From Hydractinia symbiolongicarpus (Eukaryota; Cnidaria; Hydrozoa; Anthoathecata; Hydractiniidae), in assembly GCF_029227915.1 (NCBI RefSeq), contig NC_079878.1, positions 27,119,501 to 27,183,500 on the forward strand: a stretch of DNA of 64,000 bases, written 5' to 3'. The notes below the pieces were generated by a model. It saw only the letters and a list, made by a program, of their open reading frames with translations. It was not told the DNA's origin and did not search any database. Shown piece by piece: positions 34,946 to 44,430 of this stretch. Positions within the stretch are counted from its first letter, which is position 1. The number at the start of each line of letters is the position of its first letter. The translations under genes were made by a program, and so were the position numbers.

Positions 34946-36579
34946 CCGTAACAAAAAGGCAATTAACCGCACGAACAGACAGGCTGAATACGGCTATTAT
35001 TAAAGAGATATATACAGAGCGTCAAAACTGCTATAAAAATTACGGCTGCTATCGCTGCTTGTTTTAAAAGGTCTTGCAGATTTTTAGGATCTTTGGTACG
35101 TCCAGTTAGTCTCTAAGACGTCCTACGATCTCTAGACGTTTTACAGTTCTCCATTTCTTTATGCAGCTCTTTATGTTCTGTAGGTCGTTTTGTAGTTCTC
35201 TTGGATATCCTATAAAGTAATCACTTCGTTTGGTTGCGTATACGTAAAACTAATAATGTATAAACCAAATAAGATTCGTTTAAGTTTTTCTTTTTCGAAC
35301 AAAACCGTATTTACTTCTATGCCTGTGAATACAAATAATGACATTGTGACAAATTCATGTAAATAAGATATTACTTCTACATTGAAAGAAATCCGCCCGA
35401 ACACAGGCGAGCACTATTTTGACTGTGACAAAAGTGTCTGTTGAAGACTTGAATAATTGAGTATAAAGGGTTGTAATTTCGTATTAAGATACGTTAACCT
35501 ATATGCAGCTAAAGACCCCTCCGAACCCCCTGTCGGCGGTATTCCTGCTTTTGTTCTAAGCAACGGTTCTTGCATTCAATTACAAAAACAGTATCCTCAC
35601 ATTACATAATCCGTATTTCTTAAGCTATGTTTTAGTAAAACATTTTTGGTTTTACATGAACAGAAGGTATCAAGACATCGACTGACGAAATGCTAAAATC
35701 GATGGGTTTTACGACCATGGGAAACATCCTTGCCATCAGAGTTTATACTGCACGTGTAAAGCAAGATTTTGCGATTCTGAAAAAAATAAATCAAGGTGCA
35801 GTTATCTACTACCTTTAAAAATAGTCATGCATTGAGGAAAAAACAAAACTTTGGATTACAATGACAGATTAAAAAAATATTCTCATGTTAAACGTTACCT
35901 TCTGTGACAAAAACAGTTTGCTTAAGTTTTTTCATATATTTTGGAAATCCACAATTGCCACTTTATTTTTATCTTTTATGTTCACGTATGTTCAGACGAG
36001 TATAATCAAAAGTTTTGCCTTGTGTTTGCAGTATAACCCAAGAATGACCTTTTTTTGACAGTATATTTCGATCTATCATTTGATTATCTTTACGACTAAA
36101 ATACAAAATAAAACAATATTAAAAATCCATGACAAACATATGTTCATATATCTCTACAGAAAAGGATTAAAAGCTAAACAAGAAATAAGACGCAATGCCT
36201 GACAGCATCTGAAAAAAAGAAATTATAGATTGAGATATATTGTCAAGAAAATAAGAACACTTATTCTTGTGTCTACAATCTATCAGTATCTTCGGAATCG
36301 GATTAAATCGGATTGTGCACACCTTGGTAAATCAAAATCATTTTTGTCATCTTTTTTGTGTATCTAGAATGCCCCATAAGTTTCTTGTTGCAAATCTTTG
36401 TAAAGTTAATTAATAATGTCATACTACAGTTCTCCAAATTGTTTCAACAGCAAAACTGCAAAACAGCAAAAAAATAAAAAAATACATAACCTTTCTTTCG
36501 TTTTTGCCTAAAACCAAAAAAGCCATGCCTGAATGAGGCTGCCTAAATACTCAACTTTCAATGTGAATTTAAAAGAAAA
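34946..36579. other. Gene-poor stretch between two minus-strand Helitron ends
   Basis: This may be the body of the element ending at 34882, since Helitrons here tend to lie head to tail. I see no internal landmark to confirm it and no gene. Confidence 0.35.
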
Positions 36580-36640
36580 CTAGTCGTTAGCCCGTTGAAA
36601 AATCCACAGGTTTGCCCGTCCTTTTTATACCGTACTTTTG
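36580..36640 (-). mobile_element. Helitron 3' end, minus strand, decayed hairpin
   Basis: Minus-strand CTAG at 36580-36583 preceded by AACGGGCTAACGA, then TGTGGATTTTT and GGACGGGC. It matches the end at 34882 but the stem has lost pairs. Confidence 0.5.
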
Positions 36641-38210
36641 TTCCTTTTGTAAATATATATCAGTCAATATATCGATTCTAAATGGAAGAGCTTGACAGGT
36701 TGACAGGTTGTCTACAAATCATCTCATTTTTTTGAATTTTGACCTAACAAGCATAATTTTAGGTTTTTTCCCCTGTAAAACAACTTTGGGAGGGGGCAAC
36801 AAAGGCGTTATAATATTTCTGATTGAGTTTAAAGAGAAGATAAATACAGAATATTTTTAACCTTGGAAAAATGTATGGCGACACGTAAAATTAAACACAG
36901 CTTTTTTAGAAGTATCTTTATTTTTCGCTATAGTCCCACAAAGGCGTGAAAATCAAATCGGATCCTAATTGTGAAATAACAAATGTATGAAAGCATTGCT
37001 AAAGCTAATTTTGTTTTTTACTTCATAAAAATAAATGGGGGAAAAAAACTTTTAAATACGTCTACTTATTATTTTAAAGCAGTGTCAATAAGCCTGGTTT
37101 ATTATTTTAGCTTAGTGTAGAACTCATCATGTTTTTATTTTATTCGAAACTTTTTGTAGTATATTTTGCGGAGCGAAAGTGTATATAGAAAGACGTCTGC
37201 TGGTGTCTTACACAAATATAACCTATTCAAAACTGTGAATACAAGCATCAGTTTAACTATTACAATATTTTGGCCTAACAAGTAATAACTTTTGATGAAA
37301 CTTTATCAAGCATTTAGAAAAGACATATTTTTTATTGAACTTAATTCTTTTACTTTGATAAAAGCAAACAAGTAAGTAAAACATTGCGTAAAGATAATAT
37401 CTCTTTACGTATAAAGACTTATTTCCAAATATTATAAAGTTTTTAAAGTAATCGAAATTTCATCGTTTGGCCGGTTAAAAATTATACGTTTTGTTTTGTT
37501 GCACTCTAAAAAAAATTTTTATGCACAGGAATAAATATAAACTATTTTTTAGGAGATAAAAATTTATAGCTATAACGGCACAAAAATAGTTCTTTCATAA
37601 CTAAATAAACATACAACAAGTGTGAACGTTCTGCAGGAATTTGGAAAGAGTTTCATAAAAAAAACTGGATCAAAATTGAGCCAGTGTTTTATTCAAAAAT
37701 GTAGCAAGAAAGCTGCGCATGGTTCACATATGGAGCTTAAGGACACAGAAAACGACTCACGTATAAAAATATGTTCATCATACCAACATGTGCTGCACAT
37801 AATTTGAAACCAAAGGGTTGGCTTTCCGTTAAAACAAGAGCATTTACAAATACGAAACGAAAGGCTGTGTCCATCCAGCCCAAAGATGCAAAGTATGAGG
37901 AAAGCTGCTATAAACGATAAACGTTATTATTTTCAGGCACCTATTACACACTCTTATTATAAGAAAAATTTAAACTTCATATTTAGCATTCTATAAGGGC
38001 AAGCACTTGTTATTCTCAACCCGCGAATAATAAACCCTAAATAAATATAGCTACATCATAGAATACAACTTGTTTTGTCTAGAAATGTCTCGAGCTATAT
38101 TTTTAAATCAGCGGTAGAAAAATATTATTTTTTTTCGTAAAACTGCAACCTTTCTAATAGATTATCAGTCTATTAAAAAATGCTATATATGATAGGTTTT
38201 TGAGGTTTAA
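36641..38210. other. Gene-poor stretch, one weak reading frame
   Basis: Nothing firm. At 37622-37807 a 61-codon frame contains FGKSFIKKTGSKLSQCFIQK, a basic amphipathic-looking run. It might be a small remnant of the viral element to the right, but it has no recognised domain and no ATG at its left end. Confidence 0.3.
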
Positions 38211-38687
38211 GTGTCTGAACTATCAGTCAGTGTTTGGTTAAAATCTGTTCTAGCGGCAGCTAATTTCTACAAATTGATATACCTTTTTCCTTGTAAAGAA
38301 CAGCCTCATTCCTTGGTTTATTTGAGCAAATCACGTATGATAACTTACAGAGTCCCATTGACAGTTAAACAGCAGAATCTATATTTCACAAACGGTTCGT
38401 TAGTCCAAAAAATTAATGTGCCAAATTACAAGTTGTTCCGGATCGTCGAGTATAATCTACGAATAAAAACTAGCTTAAGGATTTTTTTTAGTAGAAGAAT
38501 TCGTCAAATTAGACGAATTGAATATCGCAATGGCTCAATTGATTTAGGCGTCATTGTAAAGGAAAAGAGGTCGTGTGTTCGAATACCTTGGTGGCGATTT
38601 TCAACAATAACACTTTGTGTATCAAAGCCCTTGAGCGACGTAGAAATTGACCATATAAACACACTTTACAAGTACAGGAAAAAATAG
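38211..38687 (+). CDS. Hypothetical basic protein, possibly part of the viral element
   Basis: An open frame of about 158 codons, or about 116 from the first ATG near 38338. It is rich in Arg and Lys (RRIRQIRRIEYR) and has no domain I recognise. It is on the same strand as, and just upstream of, the virus-like genes, so it could be one of their lineage-specific proteins. It could equally be a chance frame. Confidence 0.25.
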   Translation: MSELSVSVWLKSVLAAANFYKLIYLFPCKEQPHSLVYLSKSRMITYRVPLTVKQQNLYFTNGSLVQKINVPNYKLFRIVEYNLRIKTSLRIFFSRRIRQIRRIEYRNGSIDLGVIVKEKRSCVRIPWWRFSTITLCVSKPLSDVEIDHINTLYKYRKK

Positions 38688-39129
38688 TTCTTTGTCCAAT
38701 AATTAATAAACTTTCTAATGTGGCTTAGCTCGTTTTAAATACGTTTTGTTTCGTTGAGAAATCTTCCCTGCTCACGTTGGCAGGAATTTTGCGGATATAT
38801 ATATTCCCGGGAAAGTTGACTAAGATTTGTTCAACTTTATATTGTCTTCCCGTTGCTTAGGCTTTCCAGAGACATACCTTCTCTTTTTAACAATCTTGAA
38901 AGAAAGGTGTTAAAGACTAGCTCCTCCATCATTTTCCTTACTGAGCATGCTTACCCAACTAAGAGACATAATTACCAAGACCAAACGATAGAACTCTCTC
39001 TTTATTGGGAGACACAACAAGAGTATAGATTCTGGGGAGTTTTTATCAACATTTGTGATAGCATCAGATATCCAATCACATACTCTCATGTTAACACTTG
39101 TGTGCAAGTATAGAGTCGCTTAACACAAG

Positions 39130-39342
39130 ATGTTGAGAGGGGAGAGAGAGGCTAGGAATGATTTTAGTGAGCACGATAGTGCTATGAAAGAGTATTATTT
39201 GATTACCAAGACTAAGTTACCGGAATTGAAGGAGCCTAAGTTGACTGACTATTATGTCCCTGGTGAAGAACAGAAGATTAGGGAGATTGTATTTGTTGTC
39301 GGTGGGATTGCATTTTTAGTATATTATTTGTGGGATAGGTAA
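39130..39342 (+). CDS. Small single-pass membrane protein of the viral element
   Basis: A 70-residue frame that starts with ATG and is intact to its stop. It is charged at the N-terminus and ends in a hydrophobic segment (about residues 52-67; IVFVVGGIAFLVYYLW) with a short basic tail, so it is a probable C-terminally anchored membrane protein. It is the first gene of the block. The next frame begins at 39343, directly after its stop. Small membrane proteins are common in this virus group, but no homologue is named here. Confidence 0.45.
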   Translation: MLRGEREARNDFSEHDSAMKEYYLITKTKLPELKEPKLTDYYVPGEEQKIREIVFVVGGIAFLVYYLWDR

Positions 39343-39897
39343 ATGCACGTGAGGATTACAGATATTAGTCAGGTTTGTGAATTGAATCAGAGTATTGTTA
39401 GTGATAATGATATTGATGTTGGATTGGTTAGTGTCAGTTTTTTTCATGTTATAATGTTCTTGTGGATGAGAGGGTTTCCTCTGGCGGTATGTTTAGTGAG
39501 CTTATGGAATTTGTTAGAGGTATCAATTTTGATAAGCAAAGCGGAAAGGTTAGTATTGATGCTGTTGTTATACCCAAATACTTGAGAGAAATGGTTGAGG
39601 CGTTGGATACGTTTGATGGTCTTAGATCGTTGTCATTTAGATTGGAAGAGTTGAATAGTAGTGATATTTTAGTTGATGGAGTTAGGTGTAAGGATTTATG
39701 AACATGGCATGCAGGCAGAAAAGAGATTCGATGTGGAAGCGTTGTTAATGTAGAACCTAAGAATATTTTGTATAAGAGGTTGTCGTGGGCGAATATTCAT
39801 TCCCTGCATGTTAGTATTGTGGATGGATATGGAACTAAAATTAGTATGGACTATCCTATTAAAGTGGTTTTACATTTTAGAAAAAAATCTTGGTGAA
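39343..39897 (+). pseudogene. Minor-capsid-like (penton-type) protein, frameshifted
   Basis: One protein appears to be spread over three frames: MHVRITDISQVCEL from 39343, a second part to the stop at 39701, and a third part (NILYKRLSWANIHSLHVSI and onward, ending in VVLHFRKK) to a stop near 39897. Frame changes fall at about 39440-39460 and 39700. The last part has alternating hydrophobic strands with a DGYG turn, as in a jelly-roll C-terminus. Its position just before the capsid-like gene supports a minor structural protein. Similarity is judged by eye, and the assignment is tentative. Confidence 0.35.
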
Positions 39898-39903
39898 TAG
39901 AAA

Positions 39904-40882
39904 ATGTATGGGAATAAGTTGCTATCTTCTAGAAGTTATAGAAGGCAGCCTGGAATTAAAGGTTTGAAGCAGCACATATCGGTGACTAATAATCTGAGTA
40001 CGATTGATCAAAACCAACTTCTAACGGTTAGGTTTCCTAATATATCTAATAGTGTTGTTGTTCCAGGCACGCCGAGATTATCGTTCAATATCAAACTTAC
40101 AAGCACTGATAATGATGCGGCCGTTGTTAATGATTTGAGCAGAGCGATTGTTAAGAAAGTTGTCGTTAAGATAGAATCACATGAACTTTTGTCTATTGAT
40201 GATTTTGATAGGTTGATGTGTTGTTGGGAAGATTTGTGGATGGCAAGTGGGCAGAGGAATGATAGGGATCGTCAGGGTATTTGTAGTGAAAATCTTTTGA
40301 AGTTGAAGGTGGGTGCAAAGGAGTCTGTAAAGACGAATGGTGAGGAGAATGAACTTAGCAAGATTTTTGAAAGTACGTTCTGCATTCCACTAGATTGTGA
40401 GTTGCTTGAGAGGGCTATGCCCTCTCATCAATCTGGATTATTAGAGAGATTGATTTACGAATTGACGATTAACGATTATAAGAACGTTATTGTGAGTGCG
40501 GATAAGACTGCTTCATATAGAATTCATGGGATAACTTTGGAATATGATGTTGTTAATAACGAGGCTTTGGGAAACGAGGTTAGGATGAATTATGCTAATA
40601 CTTCCACATTGTACGATAAGATATCGAGGCATAGGACGGTAACTGTTAATAAGGATGATAGTGTTTGTAATTTCGGTTTTAATACAATTGCTAGATCTTT
40701 GAAAGGCATACTTATTTTTTTTGAGAATGATAGAGAGGTATGGTAGAGATAGTAAAAAGTTTTACAATTCGAAGATTAAAAAGGTAAGTCTGACTGTGAA
40801 GGGTCAACCGAATCAATTGTTTAGTTCAGCTTTTTGGAGTCATTATCATTGGGATAAGGTAAAAACATTTTGGCAGTGGTGA
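39904..40882 (+). pseudogene. Major-capsid-like protein, C-terminal frameshift
   Basis: A 280-codon frame begins at an ATG six bases after the previous gene. It is rich in beta-type segments with conserved-looking turns (VRFPNISNSVVVPG, FNIKLTSTDND, IVKKVVVKIE), compatible with a jelly-roll capsid protein. The frame stops at 40746. Capsid-like sequence resumes one base out of phase (FYNSKIKKVSLTVKGQPNQL) up to a stop at 40882, so a single indel at about 40740 broke the gene. The gene order, just before the packaging ATPase, fits. Whether it forms the double jelly-roll of Polinton capsids needs structure prediction. Confidence 0.5.
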
Positions 40883-40899
40883 ATTGCTAAAGTACGAAA

Positions 40900-41472
40900 A
40901 TGTGCAGAAGGAAATGTTGCCGGGAGGAATGGATATAGGTGGTTATTATACGAATAAGATTCTGTTGTAGATAGATTTTGTAAAGAAACCTTGCACGGTA
41001 TTATTTGTAGGGCCGACGGGTTGTGGAAAGTCTAAACTGGTTTTGGATTTATGACATGGGGGGTTCAAGGGACATTTTGAATATATTGTGGTTTTGTGTT
41101 CGACTTTGAGGTGCAATATGGCGTATTTGGAGAGAAAGTGGTTATAGACCGATGATTGTGTGTTTTTGGTGGAACCTGGTGATAAATTATTGGAGTTTAT
41201 TGATTTTTAGTAGGAAATTGGCTGGTTGCGAAGTTCTGTTTATTGTGGATGATGTTATTGGTTATGGAAGATTGGATAAAAAGAGACAACCGCTGCTTGA
41301 TCTGAGTATTAGTGGTAAGCATAAATTACATTCTTTGTGGCTGTTGACTCAACTTTATTCAGCAATACTGAAGAATATTAGGAGGCAACAGAAGATGCTC
41401 TTTTATTTTAATTCCCATCAACGTTCTGATGTTAAAATGATTGATGAAGTGTCCTGCTTGTTTTTCATTTAA
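40900..41472 (+). pseudogene. FtsK/HerA-type genome-packaging ATPase, broken
   Basis: Walker A is clear (LFVGPTGCGKSKLVLDL, about 41004-41054) and is followed at once by a stop. In other frames the Walker B strand appears (EVLFIVDD, about 41240-41263) and then a conserved C-terminal region (SGKHKLHSLWLLTQLYSAI, near 41310-41370, followed by IRRQQKML). That second part matches the sensor region of viral A32-like packaging ATPases. Such enzymes pump DNA into the capsid. At least two stops or frameshifts separate the motifs, so it is a pseudogene. The Penelope-like element begins within about 200-450 bases of its end. Confidence 0.65.
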
Positions 41473-41949
41473 TAAATAAACATACCATTTTTCAAATTCA
41501 CACAGACTGAAAATTCGTCGCGCATAAATTAGTAACAAAATTGTGTATTGCATTTTTAGGTGACTTTGCGGTCCCCGTTTGTGGTGATAAGGAAATATCT
41601 TCCATGGGTTGCACCACAAGTAATGTTTTCTGTACAAGGTATATATATAAATATCAAGTCAGACATTTCCTATAATTGCCTTGCGGTGGATAGACTGTGA
41701 GACCGTGGATCAGTGAGAAGTTGGCTGTCTCCCTGCCTAATCGTGTAATGCTCGAACGGCCTCTAAAAGTTCTCAATTAAAAAGGTGTATTCTTTAATGC
41801 GTAGTAGAGCAAAAACTGGATGGAGTATCAAGAGAAGGAAAGTTTAGCCTGCTAAGCAGAAGGGCTTCGATAAACATCTACAGTTGGAAATCAATTGCTC
41901 CGAGTGGGATGCTCGCAGTTGAATAAAAACTAATAAAGATGCTGACAAA

Positions 41950-44281
41950 ATGGTGAAAATTCTCAATCAAGATATTGAATTTTTGTCAAAATGCAAGAGA
42001 TCGGGTATTACACCAATACACTGTAGAATTGGAGGAAGGAGATCGGCTTCACCGGTAACGAAAAAGTTCATAAAAGATACTGAAAAGAAATTATTGAATC
42101 GTTCGATCGTAAAAAATTACTCTAAACGCTGGAAACAACAACAGATGAAACAAAAAAAACGAAAATCTGATAGAAGATACATTATCTCTTACTGATTATG
42201 CAAACCTTCTAAAACTCACAAAGAAAAAACATTCAAAGAAAATTCAACACAAAAACATGCATCTGTCAAGAAAATTCGAAATATTACTAAAGAAAAAGTT
42301 CAAACAAAATAATGAGATAACACCAGAAGAGAAGAAAGAACACCAAACAAAAACGCTATTAAACTTTTCTGGTATTGAAATTCCTGATGAATTTATTCCG
42401 TTATTGTCAAAGGGTCTCGAATTCAAAATTTCAACGAAGAAATTACCTATAATTGACATGGTTTGTGGAATCGAAGAAGCAGCAAAATCGTTTTCTTCAC
42501 CTTCAATGGCAAATGGATTTCGATTTGAATGCAAAAGAATTATGGAAAAAGGAAAAAACACTAAATTAACAAATATTACAAATGAGCTGTGTAATGGGTT
42601 AAATGAATGGTTGAAACAAAATAGACTTATTTTGATCGAAAACGACAAAGGCAGAGCAACATGCATAATTTCGCAACAAAAAGTAGACGAATTAATTAAT
42701 CAAGAATTATCCAACAAAGAGAGATATGTAGAACTGAAAGGTGATAATATTGAGAAAGCAAAAACGGCTATTAACAAGGAAATTGCAAATCTCCGAAAAG
42801 AAAACATGTTATCGATAGAACAAATGAAACAATTAAAACAAATTACGCCGTCAACACCTATGGCAAGACCATCATTAAAAACTCATAAAAACCCACTAAA
42901 GGTCAGACTTATAATAAACACTCAAGGATCTGTATTCTACAAAATTGCTAAATTTGTTAGTAAAGAACTTAAATATCTAACAACATCAGCAAAATCATAC
43001 ATAAAAGACACGGAGCAATTTGTTAACAAAGTAAAAGAAATTAATTTGGACGAGAATGAGAAGTTGGTGAGTTTTGATATTGCAGATATGTACCCTTCCC
43101 TACCAAAATCTGAAGTCATACATGAAGCAGAAAGGAGAATCAGAGAAGACACTTTTAAAACAAATGTTAATAAAGAAGCCTTAGTACGTCTCGTGAAAAT
43201 CTCAGTTGAATTTATGACCTTCAAAATAGGAAACAAATTCTACAACCAGGCGGATGGTCTCTTCATCGGATCACCTGCGTCGCCATGTTTTGCCGAAATC
43301 TACATTCAAAGAATAGAAGAAAATAGTATCTACTCAATGTTACACGCACCAAGAATTTGGCTAAGAAAAGTAGACGATACGTTCACTGTTACAAAACATA
43401 AAACCGAGGACACCTTAAATGAGCTGAATAACATTCATTCAAAGGTAAAATTCACAGCGGAGGAAGAAAAGGATGACCAGATCCCATTTTTGGATTGTTT
43501 AATAATGAGAAAAGAGGACAATACAGTGAAAGCAAAAGTGTATAAAAAACCTACGCATACGGGACAATACACTAATTATACGTCAAACCAACCTTTACAC
43601 GTAAAATTATCGACAATTAAAACTTTAACGAGAAGAGCAAAAACCATTTGCACAGAAGAAGCAGACCTCAAAGAAGAATTGAATTATATACAAAAAACTA
43701 TGCAATTAAATGAGTTTCCCAAGAACATCGTAACAAAAACGATAAAAGAAACATTAAACAAAGAATGTAATGGAAGAAACCAGACAGATGACGACACGAA
43801 TTCAATTCGATTGTTTTTACCCTATGAAAAAGGCATCTCAGAACAAATCGCCAGAGTATGCAAGAAATTTAATGTAAAATTAACACATACGAAAAACAAA
43901 GCGCTAAAAAATGTTGTAAAAGGCAACAAAATATTGAAAAACGGAAACCAAGACAATGAATCAGGTGTTGTATATAAAGTAACATGTGGAGATTGTGGAA
44001 AATATTACATAGGAGAAACAGGAAGGAAGTTGACAACACGAATAAAAGAACACAAAAATGGCGCAAAAAACGATAAAGAAAACGTCTCTGGAATGTCCAA
44101 ACACATTAAAGAAACAAAGCACGAAATGAACTTTGAGAAAATAGAAATTCTCTATAGGGAAAACAATTTTATTAAAAGAAAATTTAAAGAGGCATTAGCG
44201 ATTAAACAACATAAATCGGATTTATTGAACAAAAAAGATGAAATAAGACGATTATCTGAAATTTGGGAAAACATACTATAA
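41950..44281 (+). pseudogene. Penelope-like RT / GIY-YIG protein with one frameshift
   Basis: The N-terminal part (41950-42195; FLSKCKRSGITP) is followed, one base out of phase, by a long frame whose sense extends left of the ATG at 42257. The switch lies at an A8 run near 42150-42160. In the 674-codon frame: the PLE block ENDKGRATCI at 128-137, RT motif A VSFDIADMYPSL at 271-282, GLFIGSPASPCFAEIYI at 334-350, the catalytic RKVDDTF at 370-376, and FLDCLI at 411-416. The GIY-YIG endonuclease runs from VVYKVTC (571) through YYIGETGR (583-590) and TTRIKEH (593-599). All landmark residues are present. Without the A-run indel the element would look intact, so it is young, or the base is a sequencing error, or the shift is tolerated. 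Confidence 0.85.
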
Positions 44282-44389
44282 TTTTTAACGACTTTTATTG
44301 TTAATAAACGATTTTTATACATTTTATTTTTGTCAAGAGAATTTTTAACATTTTGTACATGCATGTTGAAAGACGTTTTTACTTGTGAT

Positions 44390-44420
44390 CTGAAGATGCT
44401 CTGACAAAAATCAGGGAGAA
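44390..44420 (+). ncRNA. Hammerhead-like stem-loop at the 3' end of the Penelope-like element
   Basis: CTGAAGATG, then CTCTGA paired with TCAGGG (44399-44404 with 44411-44416, one G-T pair), then GAGAAAA. The layout echoes the hammerhead core CTGANGA / stem II / GAAA that is known from Penelope-like elements. The core has A where T is expected, and stem I does not pair well, so it is probably a relic. Confidence 0.25.
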
Positions 44421-44430
44421 AATTTATCAA

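Larger units (their letters stand above)
39130..41472 (+). mobile_element. Decayed Polinton / Polinton-like viral element (structural gene block)
   Basis: Four adjacent same-strand remnants lie in an order found in Polinton-type elements: a small membrane protein, a minor-capsid-like protein, a major-capsid-like protein and an FtsK/HerA-type packaging ATPase. Base use here is G-rich on the coding strand (many GTT, GAT, AGG codons), unlike the A-rich surroundings, which suggests a foreign source. No polymerase B, integrase, protease or terminal inverted repeat was found in the window. The piece is therefore partial. Several frameshifts and stops show it is inactive. The identification rests on the ATPase motifs and gene order. 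The capsid calls are weaker. Confidence 0.6.
41640..44430 (+). mobile_element. Penelope-like retroelement, nearly complete
   Basis: It contains an untranslated leader (about 41640-41949), a reverse transcriptase plus GIY-YIG endonuclease gene (41950-44281) and a short 3' part with a stem-loop at 44390-44420. Penelope-like elements copy RNA to DNA using a telomerase-related reverse transcriptase. It lies directly after the viral ATPase remnant on the same strand. I did not identify the pseudo-LTRs or target-site duplications that would fix the outer limits. Confidence 0.75.

Noticed and set aside
42244-42666. 140-codon minus-strand frame
   Set aside because: Shadow of the Penelope-like protein; its residues have no sense of their own.
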